From Phaeodactylibacter sp. (GTDB lineage Bacteria > Bacteroidota > Bacteroidia > Chitinophagales > Saprospiraceae), in contig JAGFJD010000502.1 of NCBI GenBank assembly GCA_024102975.1, positions 1-64,000 of the forward strand: 64,000 nucleotides of DNA, in the 5' to 3' direction. Under the pieces are notes generated by a model. That model made no database searches. It was given only the letters and a program-made list of their open reading frames with translations, and had not been told where the DNA came from. Shown piece by piece: positions 15,744 to 26,157 of this stretch (positions are counted from its first letter, which is position 1; each line of letters opens with the position of its first letter). Position numbers and translations under genes: made by a program.

Positions 15744-18062
15744 TCACCGCCCCTCCTCCTTATCCTGTATCAGTATAATATGCCGGCTTTTTTCCCCTAC
15801 GTTTACCGTACTGCTCTCCGGGTCAATCTCCAGGATGAGGTAGCGCGCCCCCCGGGCTTCGTTGTCCAGGATATCGGCTTCGATCACACCGGGGCCTTCA
15901 TTTTCCCCTCCGAAGGAAACGGAGGTATTGGCCAGTACGTAGTCCTCTCCTTCCTTTGCGCTGGAGGGCGCGATCACTCTGACTCTGGCCTCGCCGGACA
16001 ACCTGCCCGGCTTTTCGGCAATCAATTCGATATTCATTTTCCCGGTGCCTTCCTTTACAACGGAGTTGGCCTCGGCGAAGCTGACCGCCGGGGCCGTTTC
16101 CAGTTCGAATACGGCTACCGACCCGCTGATCTCATGGGCGGCCAACACATAAGCGGTGCCGGTAGGGCTGTCTTCCGGGGCAATATAGATGAGCCCTTCG
16201 GGGCTGAGGTCGCCCCCCAGGCTGTCTACCGCCCGGGTATTGATGTACTGGACGAATTCCGGCGAAGCGGGCTTTTCGAGGGAGTACATCACCACCCCGC
16301 CAATTCGCTCCAGCGCGACAAACGCAAAGGGTATGCCGTTGAGTTCGGCAACCTTGACGCTGGCCGGCTCCGGCCCTTTGTCATCCGAACGGCTCTTGAA
16401 ATCGTTGTCCTTATTCTGGGAGTTGAACAAAGGCCCGAATACGGGATCGGCGGCGGTGATCTGCTCCAGCGCGTTGCCGCTGTCGTATACCAGCGCGCCG
16501 GTGGCGGCATCCCAAATGGCAAAGGACCGCCCGCCGAAAGTGTGGAGTTCTTCAAACTGGCCGTCGCCGTCGACGTCGCCGGTAGCGCTGCTCACCCGCA
16601 GGCGGCCCAGCAAGGCATCATCCCGGAGCAGGGCGGCACCTGGAAAGAACCGTTCATTCAGGACGATCTTTTTATCCTTCACCCGGTATTCTTCAGTAAA
16701 CCCTTCGTAGTCGCGGGCATCGCCCTCATTGGCCGTAATCAGATATGGTTTGCCCCCAGCGGTAAAAAAGTCGATCGCATCCGGTTGGTACATGCCTTTG
16801 ATGGGCCAGTTGGCGAAGAAAATGCCGCCGGAGCTGTTGGAAACGTCCAGCGTAAGGCCCTCCGCCGACCAGTCCTTGTACCCCAGAGGAATAATGGCCG
16901 ATATTTCCGGCGCCGTGAGATCGGCCACGGCCAGCGCATTGTTTTCCTGGCAGGTAATGTATGCCGTCGTGCCATCATCGGAAACGGCAATGTATTCAGG
17001 TTCGAGGTCCTGGGCAACGGTGGCGCCCGGCCCGTAGATGCGCACCCCCTGCGCTGCCAGCTCGTCCCGGTATCCGTTAAAAGCAGTGAAGTCCAGGGTT
17101 GTGGTGGCCGGGCTGGCAATCCCCCCGCTGATGTCTATGATGCTGACCGACCCTTCGGGATCGACTCTGTAATCATCGCTGGGCTCGCCCTCATTGGCCG
17201 TCAGGACCTTATTGCCATCCGGCGAAAAAACGATCATATCAGGCATGGCCCCAACAGTGGCGGCGCTGATAAATATTCCGTTGACATCCAGAAAAGCCAC
17301 CCTGCCCGGATCGGTACCTTCGACGCCCTGAATAGCTACGGCTACGACCCCATCCCGGACGGCGACAGAGTTGATGCGCCCGCCGAACACATCCAGGTGT
17401 ACGCTCCTGATCTCCTTTATCCGCGCCGGGTCGCTGAAATCGAGTATCATCAGTTTATTCTCGCTGGAATTGGTCACGAATAAGCGGGAAGAAGCCGCGT
17501 CGTGGGCCACGATCTCAGCAGAGGCCCCTTTTTCAAAAAAGTAACTGCCGGCATGAGACAACCTGGCCCGGACAGCCGGCGGCGGCGACGGCGGCGGCAT
17601 ATCCTTATCCTGGATCAACACGATATGCCGCGCCCTCTTGCCCGGAACGAGCCCGCCGTCTTCCGGCACGACGATCTCCAGGACGAGGTAACGGCCGCCA
17701 ACGACGCCGTTCTTCAGAATGTCGAGGCTTACCTGAAGCGCTTTCGGCCCGCCTTCCGCGAACCGCAGCGACCGGTCCGCGATCGCATAATCGACGCCTT
17801 CTATGGCCGTAGACTCCGGAGCAGCCCGGACGGCAGCCGTGCCGGATGCCAGCCCGCCGGCCTCCGCCACCACCTGGATATCAATCCTGCCGGCACCTTC
17901 CGGTACAATCGTACTGGACTCCGCAAAGCCGACAGCGGCAAGGGCCAGAGTATCCTGGAAGCAACCTCTGCCCACCGCATGGCCGGCAAACAAGCCGGGC
18001 GATAAAAGTGCAAGTATAGCGGCCAGCAGCATTGCTTTCGCATGAAGGTCATAACGTCTCAT
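15744..18062 (-). CDS. Choice-of-anchor-I-type beta-propeller protein with two Calx-beta-like domains
   Basis: 772 residues from ATG 18062, where MRRYDLHAKAMLLAAILALLS gives a signal peptide; the open frame continues upstream but has no protein-like character there. Residues ~45-145 are Calx-beta-like (VGFAESSTIVPEGAGRIDI ... HIVLIQDKD). Residues ~165-650 form a large propeller with SENKLMILDFSDPA, SPDGNKVLTANEGEPSDDY, VAQDLEPEYIAVSDDGTTAY, TCQENNALAVADL, FFANWPIKGMYQPDAIDFF, ITANEGDARDY and SDDKGPEPASVKVAEL. The last ~110 residues repeat the Calx-beta pattern and stop at IILIQDKEEGR. It is a near copy of one unit of the neighbouring 2608-residue protein but has no sorting domain. Extracellular or periplasmic, function unknown; related propellers occur in phytase-like and alkaline-phosphatase-linked proteins. 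Confidence 0.82.
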   Translation of the reverse strand: MRRYDLHAKAMLLAAILALLSPGLFAGHAVGRGCFQDTLALAAVGFAESSTIVPEGAGRIDIQVVAEAGGLASGTAAVRAAPESTAIEGVDYAIADRSLRFAEGGPKALQVSLDILKNGVVGGRYLVLEIVVPEDGGLVPGKRARHIVLIQDKDMPPPSPPPAVRARLSHAGSYFFEKGASAEIVAHDAASSRLFVTNSSENKLMILDFSDPARIKEIRSVHLDVFGGRINSVAVRDGVVAVAIQGVEGTDPGRVAFLDVNGIFISAATVGAMPDMIVFSPDGNKVLTANEGEPSDDYRVDPEGSVSIIDISGGIASPATTTLDFTAFNGYRDELAAQGVRIYGPGATVAQDLEPEYIAVSDDGTTAYITCQENNALAVADLTAPEISAIIPLGYKDWSAEGLTLDVSNSSGGIFFANWPIKGMYQPDAIDFFTAGGKPYLITANEGDARDYEGFTEEYRVKDKKIVLNERFFPGAALLRDDALLGRLRVSSATGDVDGDGQFEELHTFGGRSFAIWDAATGALVYDSGNALEQITAADPVFGPLFNSQNKDNDFKSRSDDKGPEPASVKVAELNGIPFAFVALERIGGVVMYSLEKPASPEFVQYINTRAVDSLGGDLSPEGLIYIAPEDSPTGTAYVLAAHEISGSVAVFELETAPAVSFAEANSVVKEGTGKMNIELIAEKPGRLSGEARVRVIAPSSAKEGEDYVLANTSVSFGGENEGPGVIEADILDNEARGARYLILEIDPESSTVNVGEKSRHIILIQDKEEGR

Positions 18063-18330
18063 AGGTGAAATTTTGTGCCGCCTGAATGCGTGCAGGCGAA
18101 CGATAGCCCTGATCGGATGAAAGGGGAGAATACGTTTTGCCCGCCGGCCGGAAGAGGGGTTGTTTGGCCGGCCCGGAATGGAAATACGGAAAAAGAACAG
18201 ATATGTTGCCCGAATATACAGATATGCGGCGGCAGGTAATGGGTACTGACGCACGCCCGGCTTCGTAAAACCAAAGCCAGGCGTGCGCCGGCGCAACTTC
18301 TTCATGACTCCGTTTCCGCCCCTGCCATGC
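18063..18330. other. Spacer between the two propeller genes
   Basis: 268 bases with no gene. A REP-like palindrome lies at 18243-18288, so the two same-strand genes are probably separate transcripts or joined by a processed hairpin. Confidence 0.5.
18243..18288. repeat. REP-like palindrome, diverged copy
   Basis: It begins TACTGACGCACG like the 51-bp family members at 26230-26331 and 57177-57370. It forms a long hairpin (GACGCACGCCCGGCTT pairs with AAGCCAGGCGTGCGCC, about 15 bp with one or two mismatches). It lies just after the stop of the giant gene and could also end its transcript. Confidence 0.6.
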
Positions 18331-21300
18331 TCATTCCACCACCAGCCGCTTCGACACCAACCCGCCGCCGCCGGCCAGCCGCACCAGATAGATGCCCGCC
18401 GGCATGCCGGCCAGGGCGATCTCCTCCCGGTATTCGCCGGCCAGCGGAAAAATGCGGCGCTGGTAAACCAGCAGGCCGGCAGCATCGAATACCTCAAGCC
18501 GGTAGATGGCTTCCTTAAGGTGGCGCAAACGAACAGAAGCCGCCCCGGAAGCAGGATTGGGGAACAATTCAAAACCCGCCGCTTCAGCCGCTTCTTCCGC
18601 CCCAACACAAACATCCACCTCGAAATTGAGCACTACCGGCGACTGGCAGCCAAACGCACTCACAACGACCGCCTCGACGCTGTAAATCGCCGGCGCGAAC
18701 CCCGCAACGACAAAGGCATCCTGCGCGACGCCGTCAATGAGGAAAACATTGCCCGGGCCCGGGCTGAAAACGGTAATATCCCCCGAGCAGATCGTCGTAT
18801 CCTGTGGAAAGCCCGACACCGGCAAGGGGTGGAACACGACCTCCGCCGAACCGCCGCCCGCACAACCGAAGGCATCGGTGACCGTCACGCTGTAGGTGCC
18901 GCCGACAGTAACGCTGATCGACTGCCCTACCTGCCCGTTGCTCCAGGAATAGGAAGAATAACCCGGGCCGGCATCCAGCATGACCATCTCCCCGACACAA
19001 GCAGAAATTTCACTGCCCAGGCCGACTGCCGGAGGAGGAACGCTGGTAGCCAGCACGGTATCCATAGCCACACATCCACTCGGGGTAGTGGCCGTTACGG
19101 TGTACATACCGGGCTCATTTACCGAAATGGAGGGCGATGTCTCACCGGTAGACCAAAGGAACTCATCATAAACGCCGCTGACCTGCAAGGTGGCCTCCTC
19201 CCCTTCGCAGAAGGGCACTTCGCCGGGCAACGACGCGATGGGGCAGCTCAGCCGCAGGCCGAACAGGGCCACCGTCCCGCTTACCTTGTAAGCTACGGCC
19301 AGCAACGGCCGCCCGGTAGGGCTGGCGGATGCCGGGATAAAAGAGAGCCCCTCCGGGCTGAGGTCCCCGCCAATACCATCTACCCTGCGGGTGTTGATGT
19401 ACTGGATGAATTGCGGCGCAACAGGATTAGTGACCTCGTAAACGATGACGCCGCCCACGCGCTCCAGGCCGATGAAGGCAAACTGCCGCCCGTCGACCTC
19501 GGCGACAACCACCGATTCCGGTTCCGGGCCTTTATCGGCAGAACGGCCCTTGAACTCGTTTTCCTCATCATTGCTGTTGAACAGGGCGCCGAAGCCGGGG
19601 TCAGCCGCAGTGATCTGCTCGAGGTCATTGCCGCTGTCGTAAATCACGCCTCCATTCAGGGTGCTCCGGATCGTGAAAGAACGGCCGCCGTAGGCGTGAA
19701 GCTCATCGTAATCTCCATCGCCATCCGTGTCGCCGGCGGCGCTGGTAATGCGCAGGCGCCCCAGAAGCGCGTCTTCTTTCAGATACTCAGCGTCGGGGAA
19801 GGCGGTGGGGTCCAGCACGACCTCGTCATCGCCTACCCTGAGCTCCTCGCTGAAGGCATCGTAAGCCCTGGCGTCGCCCTCGTTGGCAGTAATGAGGTAG
19901 CCCACACCACCAACAGAGAAGTAATCGATACCGTCAGGTTGATACATGCCCTTCACCGGCCAGTTGGCGAAAAAGACATCGCCGGATTCATCAGAGGCGT
20001 CGAAGGTAGTGCCCGGCCTTGTCCAGTCTTTGGTTCTCAATGGCCAGATGCCGGCTACCGTTCCCCCGATCAGGTCGACCACTGCCAAAGCATTGTTCTC
20101 CTGGCAGGTTACATAGGCGATCCTTCCGTCATCGGAAATGGCGACGGACTCCGGCTCCAGGTCCTGAGCGACCGTGGCATTGGGGCCGAAAATGCGGACG
20201 CCCTGCGCCTCCAGGCTGGCCTGCTGGCTGTTGAACGCCTCAAACCCCAGGGTCGCCACGGTTGCCCCGGCCACTCCTCCGTTGATGTCTATGATGCTGA
20301 CCGACCCTTCCGGGTCGACGGAATAGTCGGCGCTGGGTTCTCCTTCGTTAGCCGTTACCAATTTGGACCCGTCGGGGGAAAAACACACCATTCCGGGCAT
20401 TGCCCCAACCTGGACTTCATGGAGGAAAACGCCGTCGGCATCAAAGAACACCACTTTGCCGTTGTCCCCGGTATTGTGGCCGGGCACTGCGACAGCTACC
20501 ACGCCATCCCGGGCGGCCACAGAACCGGGGCCGGCGCCGTAGGGGGCGATGGAAATGGTGTCCACCAGTACAATATTGCCCGGGGTTGAATAGTCCAGAA
20601 TCTCAACGAGGGCAGCTGCGGGATTGCTCACGAACAAGCGCCGGCTTTGTGCGTCGTAGGCTACCATCTCCATCTCGGAACTGTAGGGTGTGGAATAACT
20701 GCCCAGGTAGTCCAGCTGCAAATAAGGATTCGGCTGGGCGGCCGGCGGCGGATCATCGTTGTCCTTAATGAGCAGGATGTAGCGGCTGGTGTCGCCGACG
20801 ATGGCCGAAGAGCTGGCCGGATCGATCTCCAGGATGAGGTATCGCCCTCCGGGTTCCGCGTTGTCGGGAATATCGACCCGCAGCACCTGCGATGCGCTGG
20901 AGCCGGCTTCAAAGGACACGGTACTAGAGGAAAGGATGAAATCTTCTCCTTCCCGTGCGGTAGAAGCGCCGGCTATCCTTATGACGGCCTCTCCGCTGAG
21001 CACGCCTGCCCGGCCGACCGCCAGCTCGATCTCCACTTCGCCCGCGCCTTCTTCCACCACAGCGCCGGATCGGGCAAAGCCGGCTGTGGCTGCCGTATTC
21101 ACTTCAAAAACAGCAACGCTGCCACTGGCTTCGTGCGAGGCCAGGAGATATGGCTTCCCGGTAGGGCTATCCTCCGAAGAGACATAGATTATATCTTCGG
21201 GGCTGCGGTCGCCGCCCAGCCCGTTGGCGGTGCGTGTATTGACGTACTGGACAAATTCCGGAGCCGCCGGGTCGGCAAGGCTATACATCACAATCCCTCC

Positions 21301-24300
21301 TATGCGCTCCAGCCCGATGAAGGCATAAGGCCTGCCGCCAATCCCGGCAACGACTACCGCTTCCGGCTCCGGGCCTCTGTCATCGGAACGGTTCTTAAAC
21401 TCGTTTCCGGCATAGTCAGCATTGAAAACAGAGCCGAAAACAGGATCGGCGGCGGTGATCTGCTCCAGGCTGTTGCCACTGTCATACACCAGCGTGCCGG
21501 CTGTAGCGTCCCAGATCGAAAAGGAACGGCCGCCGAAAGCGTACAGCTCATCGAGATCGCCATCGCCGTCGGTATCGCCGGCAGCCCGGCTGACCCGCAG
21601 GCGGCCCAGCAGGACGTCCTCCTTCAGGTATTCGGCATCGGGGAAAGCCCCGGAGTCGAGTACGGCGGCATCGTCGCCGACGCGTATTTCTTCGCTGAAA
21701 CCTCCGTAATCGCGGGGGTCGCCTTCGTTGGCAGTGATCAGGTAGGCCCGCCCCCCGGCAGTGAAGTAATCAATAGCATCCGGCTGATACATGCCCCGGA
21801 CCGGCCAGTTGGCGAGGAAAATGTCGCCGGAACGGTCGGAGGCATCCAGGGTGGCGCCTTCGGCCGACCAGTCTTTATGCCCCAGAGGAAGGATAGCCCT
21901 GATCTCCGGCACGGTGAGGTCGGCCACGGCCAGAGCGTTGTTCTCCTGGCAGGTGATATAGGCAGTAGCGCCATCATCGGAAATGGTGATGTGTTCCGGC
22001 TCCAGGTCCTGTGCTACCGTAGCGCCGGGCCCGAACAGGCGGACGCCCTGCGCGGCCAGGTCCGCCCGCTGCGCATTGAATGCCGTAAAACCCAGGGTAG
22101 TGACAACCGGGTTGAGAACCCCTCCGCTGATATCCACAATGCTGGCCGAACCCTCCGGGTCAATGGCGTAATCATCGCTGGGTTCCCCCTCGTCGGCCGT
22201 CAGCACCTTCGTCCCGTCCGGCGAGAACAGGAGCATGCCGGGAAGGGCGCCGACGGTTGCCGAGCTGATGAAGGCGCCGTTTGCATCCAGAAAAACTACC
22301 TGGCCAGGGTCGGTGGCGATATCGCCCTGAAGGGCGACAGCCAAGATACCGTCGTGGAAGTCGACAGCACGAATCGCTCCCCCGTAGGCATCGAGATTGA
22401 TCCGGGCAACGACCTGAATACTCGCCGGGTTGCTGAAATTAAGGACTTCCAGGTTATTCTCGCCGGGATTGGCGACGTACAAGCGGGACGTGGCGGGGGC
22501 GTACGCGATGGCCCCGGCGGAAGCGCCGGCCGGAAAAGCAAAACTGCCGACATGAGACAATAAGGCTCTGGGGCTATCCTGCGGCGCCGGCGGGGCGTCG
22601 TCCGTATCCTGGATCAGAACGATATGGCGGTTTTTGCTTCCCGTTGTGAGCTGGCTGCCATCCGGCCGTTCGAGTTCGAGGATGAGATATCGCCCGCCCC
22701 TGGCGCCATTATCCAGGATGTTCAGAACGGCCACCTGAGGCGCCGACGTATTTTCCGGAAAGGACAGGGTGGTGCTGGCCAGCGTGAAGTCTTCCCCTTC
22801 TACAGCGGTGGAAGCGCTGATGATGCTGACCGCAACTTCTCCCGTCAGCGCTCCTTCTACCTCAACCCGAACTTCAACCTCCAGCCGGCCGCTTCCCTCG
22901 GGGACGATGGTACTGGAGGCAGTAAAGGCGACGGTCGGGCCGGTACCGATTTCGAAGATGGCCAGGGTTCCGCTGGCTTTATGTCCGACTGCCAGCATGG
23001 GCTTCCCATTGGGGCTGTCATCGGCAGCAATAAAGACAATGCTCTCCGGGCCGAGGTCCCCACCGGGGAAAAAGAGGTTGCGGGTGTTGATGTATTGCAC
23101 GTACTTCGGCGCCGCCGGGTCGCTCAGTTCAAATACCATAACGCCGCCAATGGGTTCCATAGCGACAAAAGCGTGCGGCACGCCATTGACCAGGCCTACT
23201 GCGACGGATTTGGGCTCGGGCCCTTCATCGTCAGAACGCCCCTTGGCTCTATTCTCATCCTCGGCGGTGTTGAAGAGCTGCCCGAAGTCCGGGTCATTGG
23301 CGATGGCCATTTCCAGGTTGCCGCCGCTGTCGTACACCAGGCTGCCGGTGCCGGCGTTCCAGATGGAATAGGAGCGGCCGCCGAAAGCGTACAGTTCATC
23401 GTAATCTCCATCGCCGTCCGGGTCGCCATGAGTGCCGGCCACGTGCAGGCGGCCGAGCAAGGCGTCATCCTGAAGATAAGCGCCATGAGGGAAAACATTG
23501 GGATCAAGGTCGATATCGCCCACCCTGACGGCTTCGCTGAAGGCATCGTAATCGCGGGCGTCCCCTTCGTTGGCCGTGATGAGGTAAGCCTGCCCGCCGA
23601 CGGTGAAGTAATCGATGCCGCCAGGCTGATACATGCCTTTGACCGGCCAGTTGGCGAAGAAGATATCGGGCGACTGGTCGGAGGCGTCGAAGAGCACCCC
23701 TTCTTCCGACCAGTCCTTGAAGCCAAACGGCAGGATGTCCGTGGCGGTTGCCGTTTCCAGGTCTACCACAATCAGGGCGTTGTTTTCCTGGCAAACCACA
23801 AAGGCCGTAGCCCCATCATCGGAAATGGCGACATGCTCCGGCTCCAGGTCCTGCGCTACCGTAGCGCCCGGGCCGAACAGGCGCACCCCCCGGGCAACCA
23901 GGCTGGCGGAATCGGGGTTGAAGGCGGCAAAGCCCACGGCCGTCACATCCGAGTTCATCAAATTGCCTACCCCCGGCGTAATGTCGATGATGCTCACCGA
24001 TCCCTCCGGGTCAACCGCGTAGTCATCGCCCGGTATGCCCTCATTGGCCACGACCAGCCGGCTGCCGTCGGGCGTGAAGGCGAGCTTATCCGGCGATGCG
24101 CCCACTCTGACGGCGCTTTGCAGGAAGCCGTTGGTTTCAAAGAACAACACGGCGCCATTATCCCCGGGTGCCGATGCCGCCATGGCCACCGCCACGATCC
24201 CGTCGTGAACGGCAATAGCACTGGCCTGCCCGTTATACAATGCGGAGAGGTCGATGGAATTCACCGGCCCCAGGCTGGCCGGGGCGGAAAAATCAATGAT

Positions 24301-26157
24301 GTCCAGCCGATTTTCCGCAGAATTTGCCACGAAGAGGCGTTGGGAACCGGGATCGTGTGCCACGTTCCCGGCAGAAGCGCCGGACTCGTAGCTGCCGAGG
24401 TGGGCCAGTTTGAGGGTGGGCGAAGCCGGGGCTGCCGGAGGCACGATATCATTGTCTTTGATCAAAACGACAACCCTGTCGTTCGAACCTGGCTCGCCGT
24501 TGATGAGTTCGGCAATCTCGAGGATCAGGTACCGGCCGCCCGGATCGGCATTGTCTAAAATCTCTATACTGACGGCCTGCAGATCGGCGCTGCTGGCCGG
24601 GAAGGTGATCGTGTCCTGCCCCAGGATATAATCCACGCCGCTTAGAGCGGTAGAAGCGCTGGCCACGGTCAGGATGGCCCGCGAAGCTTCAGCATCGGGA
24701 TTATTGATGGAAAGGAACAGAGACTGCCGGCCGGCGCCCTCCTCCCAGGCCACCGAGGCCTCGGTGAAACCGATGATCGGCGTCAGGTCTTCGCTGGTAA
24801 TGCCCGGGGTTGCAAAAACATCCGAATTGCCCACCCGGGTAATGGAAGCGCGCCAGTTCAGTCCGTTGTTGTTGTCGAGGGTAACGGATGCCAGTTCCAG
24901 GGACGGGCCGGTTCCGTCGGGCGCTTCCGGCCAGGGCGGGCCATCTTCGTAGTTCACCTGGTCAATTATGGCGCCGCTAAAATTGGTGATGATGATATCC
25001 CCCCCTCCGTTGCCGAGGCTGCTGACAGCGCCCCAGCTGAGGAAATCCTCGCCAAAAAAGGCCTCGGCTACGGCCTCGTCGTAGGCCAGCAGCACTACCT
25101 CGCCGGCTGGCAGGACGAGGCCCGCCGGGAAAGTGAAACTGAACTCTCCGCTGACCTGCAGCCCCCCCAGCGCAGCGGAGCTGTCCCCGGCATTGTAAAT
25201 TTCAATGAATTCCTGGCTCTCGTCGGAAGGAGGGTGGTAGAAGATTTCCGTGATGACGAGGGCGGGCAGGGTATTATTATAGATAAAATCAAAGGTAAAG
25301 GGAGCGGCGAGGAAGTTGCCGGCGGCATCTGTGACCAGTTCCACGGACAGCGAGTACGCCTGCCCGGCTACGAATTCCTCGTTGAAGGTGACATCCACAT
25401 AAGAAGCGCCGCTTCCGGGGTTGGCATAGGCCAGGTTGCTGATGGCGGCGTTCGACGTATAATTGGCCGGATCCTCCACGCTGGCCTCATCCATGGGTTC
25501 GCTGTAGTTGATCCGCAAGGAATTAGGCCCCGTCAGTTCAGCGCCAAGCACCAACGGAGGAACGACATCCATGGTGCTGCTGAAAATGGCCACATCATCA
25601 AAGCCGGCCAGGTCATTGGTCCCGTTCTGTTTGGCCATCAGGCGCAGCCGGGCAACAGCAGCGCCGGGAGGGAGGTTCAGGAAAACGGTCGTCCAGGCAT
25701 TGGTATTGCGGTCGAGGGACACATAGTTGGCCATATCGAAGCCGGCGCCGGCGCCGGTTTCCAGTATGTAGCCAATAGAATCGTTGTCGTCGTATTCTAT
25801 GGTGTAATATTTGAACGAAACGGAATTGAAGGCGAAGCCGGAGAGATCCACCGGCTCGAAATCCAGGGTGTGGAAACCGGGAAGGCCGCCATTGTCGTTA
25901 TCCAGGTCCCGCATAAACCAGAATTTCTGGCCGGTGGCTGGTTGGATATCCTCCGTTGAGGTGGTGTCGGCCCAAACGTCATCTCCACCGTCGGCGACAT
26001 AACGAGGCGGGGAAACGGCGTAATTCCAGGTATCGCCGGCGGTGCCTTCGAATCCCTGGAAGAGCTCCCGGGTGTCCTGTGCAAGAAGGGGATGGGCAAG
26101 AAAAGCCACGAAGGCCAGAAAGGCTAGGGCCCGGGGAAGAGGGTAAACATGCGCCAT
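18331..26157 (-). CDS. Giant T9SS-secreted protein with lamin-tail domain and three Calx-beta/propeller units
   Basis: 2608 residues. Signal peptide (ALAFLAFVAFLAHPLLAQ); a jelly-roll-like domain (~27-215); a Big/SbsA-like Ig domain (~216-310, LRINYSEPMDEASVEDPANY); and a lamin-tail domain (~310-460, LVITEIFYHPPSDESQEFIEIYN). Three units of about 615 residues follow, with propellers starting near residues 582, 1196 and 1812. Each unit is a Calx-beta-like strand domain ending VLIKDND or VLIQDTD, then a choice-of-anchor-I propeller with TPDGS/SPDGTK, QDLEPE, TCQENNAL, FFANWPVKGMYQP and GPEPESV motifs. After residue ~2300 come Ig/PKD-like repeats (CEGEEATLQVSG, FLWSTGETSPSISV) and a T9SS sorting domain (FELFPNPASGAASV ... 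SKRLVVE). The protein is secreted and probably surface-attached; adhesion or calcium-stabilised matrix function is plausible but not shown. Confidence 0.88.
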   Translation of the reverse strand: MAHVYPLPRALAFLAFVAFLAHPLLAQDTRELFQGFEGTAGDTWNYAVSPPRYVADGGDDVWADTTSTEDIQPATGQKFWFMRDLDNDNGGLPGFHTLDFEPVDLSGFAFNSVSFKYYTIEYDDNDSIGYILETGAGAGFDMANYVSLDRNTNAWTTVFLNLPPGAAVARLRLMAKQNGTNDLAGFDDVAIFSSTMDVVPPLVLGAELTGPNSLRINYSEPMDEASVEDPANYTSNAAISNLAYANPGSGASYVDVTFNEEFVAGQAYSLSVELVTDAAGNFLAAPFTFDFIYNNTLPALVITEIFYHPPSDESQEFIEIYNAGDSSAALGGLQVSGEFSFTFPAGLVLPAGEVVLLAYDEAVAEAFFGEDFLSWGAVSSLGNGGGDIIITNFSGAIIDQVNYEDGPPWPEAPDGTGPSLELASVTLDNNNGLNWRASITRVGNSDVFATPGITSEDLTPIIGFTEASVAWEEGAGRQSLFLSINNPDAEASRAILTVASASTALSGVDYILGQDTITFPASSADLQAVSIEILDNADPGGRYLILEIAELINGEPGSNDRVVVLIKDNDIVPPAAPASPTLKLAHLGSYESGASAGNVAHDPGSQRLFVANSAENRLDIIDFSAPASLGPVNSIDLSALYNGQASAIAVHDGIVAVAMAASAPGDNGAVLFFETNGFLQSAVRVGASPDKLAFTPDGSRLVVANEGIPGDDYAVDPEGSVSIIDITPGVGNLMNSDVTAVGFAAFNPDSASLVARGVRLFGPGATVAQDLEPEHVAISDDGATAFVVCQENNALIVVDLETATATDILPFGFKDWSEEGVLFDASDQSPDIFFANWPVKGMYQPGGIDYFTVGGQAYLITANEGDARDYDAFSEAVRVGDIDLDPNVFPHGAYLQDDALLGRLHVAGTHGDPDGDGDYDELYAFGGRSYSIWNAGTGSLVYDSGGNLEMAIANDPDFGQLFNTAEDENRAKGRSDDEGPEPKSVAVGLVNGVPHAFVAMEPIGGVMVFELSDPAAPKYVQYINTRNLFFPGGDLGPESIVFIAADDSPNGKPMLAVGHKASGTLAIFEIGTGPTVAFTASSTIVPEGSGRLEVEVRVEVEGALTGEVAVSIISASTAVEGEDFTLASTTLSFPENTSAPQVAVLNILDNGARGGRYLILELERPDGSQLTTGSKNRHIVLIQDTDDAPPAPQDSPRALLSHVGSFAFPAGASAGAIAYAPATSRLYVANPGENNLEVLNFSNPASIQVVARINLDAYGGAIRAVDFHDGILAVALQGDIATDPGQVVFLDANGAFISSATVGALPGMLLFSPDGTKVLTADEGEPSDDYAIDPEGSASIVDISGGVLNPVVTTLGFTAFNAQRADLAAQGVRLFGPGATVAQDLEPEHITISDDGATAYITCQENNALAVADLTVPEIRAILPLGHKDWSAEGATLDASDRSGDIFLANWPVRGMYQPDAIDYFTAGGRAYLITANEGDPRDYGGFSEEIRVGDDAAVLDSGAFPDAEYLKEDVLLGRLRVSRAAGDTDGDGDLDELYAFGGRSFSIWDATAGTLVYDSGNSLEQITAADPVFGSVFNADYAGNEFKNRSDDRGPEPEAVVVAGIGGRPYAFIGLERIGGIVMYSLADPAAPEFVQYVNTRTANGLGGDRSPEDIIYVSSEDSPTGKPYLLASHEASGSVAVFEVNTAATAGFARSGAVVEEGAGEVEIELAVGRAGVLSGEAVIRIAGASTAREGEDFILSSSTVSFEAGSSASQVLRVDIPDNAEPGGRYLILEIDPASSSAIVGDTSRYILLIKDNDDPPPAAQPNPYLQLDYLGSYSTPYSSEMEMVAYDAQSRRLFVSNPAAALVEILDYSTPGNIVLVDTISIAPYGAGPGSVAARDGVVAVAVPGHNTGDNGKVVFFDADGVFLHEVQVGAMPGMVCFSPDGSKLVTANEGEPSADYSVDPEGSVSIIDINGGVAGATVATLGFEAFNSQQASLEAQGVRIFGPNATVAQDLEPESVAISDDGRIAYVTCQENNALAVVDLIGGTVAGIWPLRTKDWTRPGTTFDASDESGDVFFANWPVKGMYQPDGIDYFSVGGVGYLITANEGDARAYDAFSEELRVGDDEVVLDPTAFPDAEYLKEDALLGRLRITSAAGDTDGDGDYDELHAYGGRSFTIRSTLNGGVIYDSGNDLEQITAADPGFGALFNSNDEENEFKGRSADKGPEPESVVVAEVDGRQFAFIGLERVGGVIVYEVTNPVAPQFIQYINTRRVDGIGGDLSPEGLSFIPASASPTGRPLLAVAYKVSGTVALFGLRLSCPIASLPGEVPFCEGEEATLQVSGVYDEFLWSTGETSPSISVNEPGMYTVTATTPSGCVAMDTVLATSVPPPAVGLGSEISACVGEMVMLDAGPGYSSYSWSNGQVGQSISVTVGGTYSVTVTDAFGCAGGGSAEVVFHPLPVSGFPQDTTICSGDITVFSPGPGNVFLIDGVAQDAFVVAGFAPAIYSVEAVVVSAFGCQSPVVLNFEVDVCVGAEEAAEAAGFELFPNPASGAASVRLRHLKEAIYRLEVFDAAGLLVYQRRIFPLAGEYREEIALAGMPAGIYLVRLAGGGGLVSKRLVVE

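Noticed and set aside
18283..20589. Long plus-strand open frame of 768 codons opposite the giant protein gene, with similar ones at 20647-22563 and 22624-24558
   Set aside because: They are antisense to a protein with a signal peptide, clear repeats and a sorting domain. Their repetitive sequence mirrors the propeller units and has no domain.
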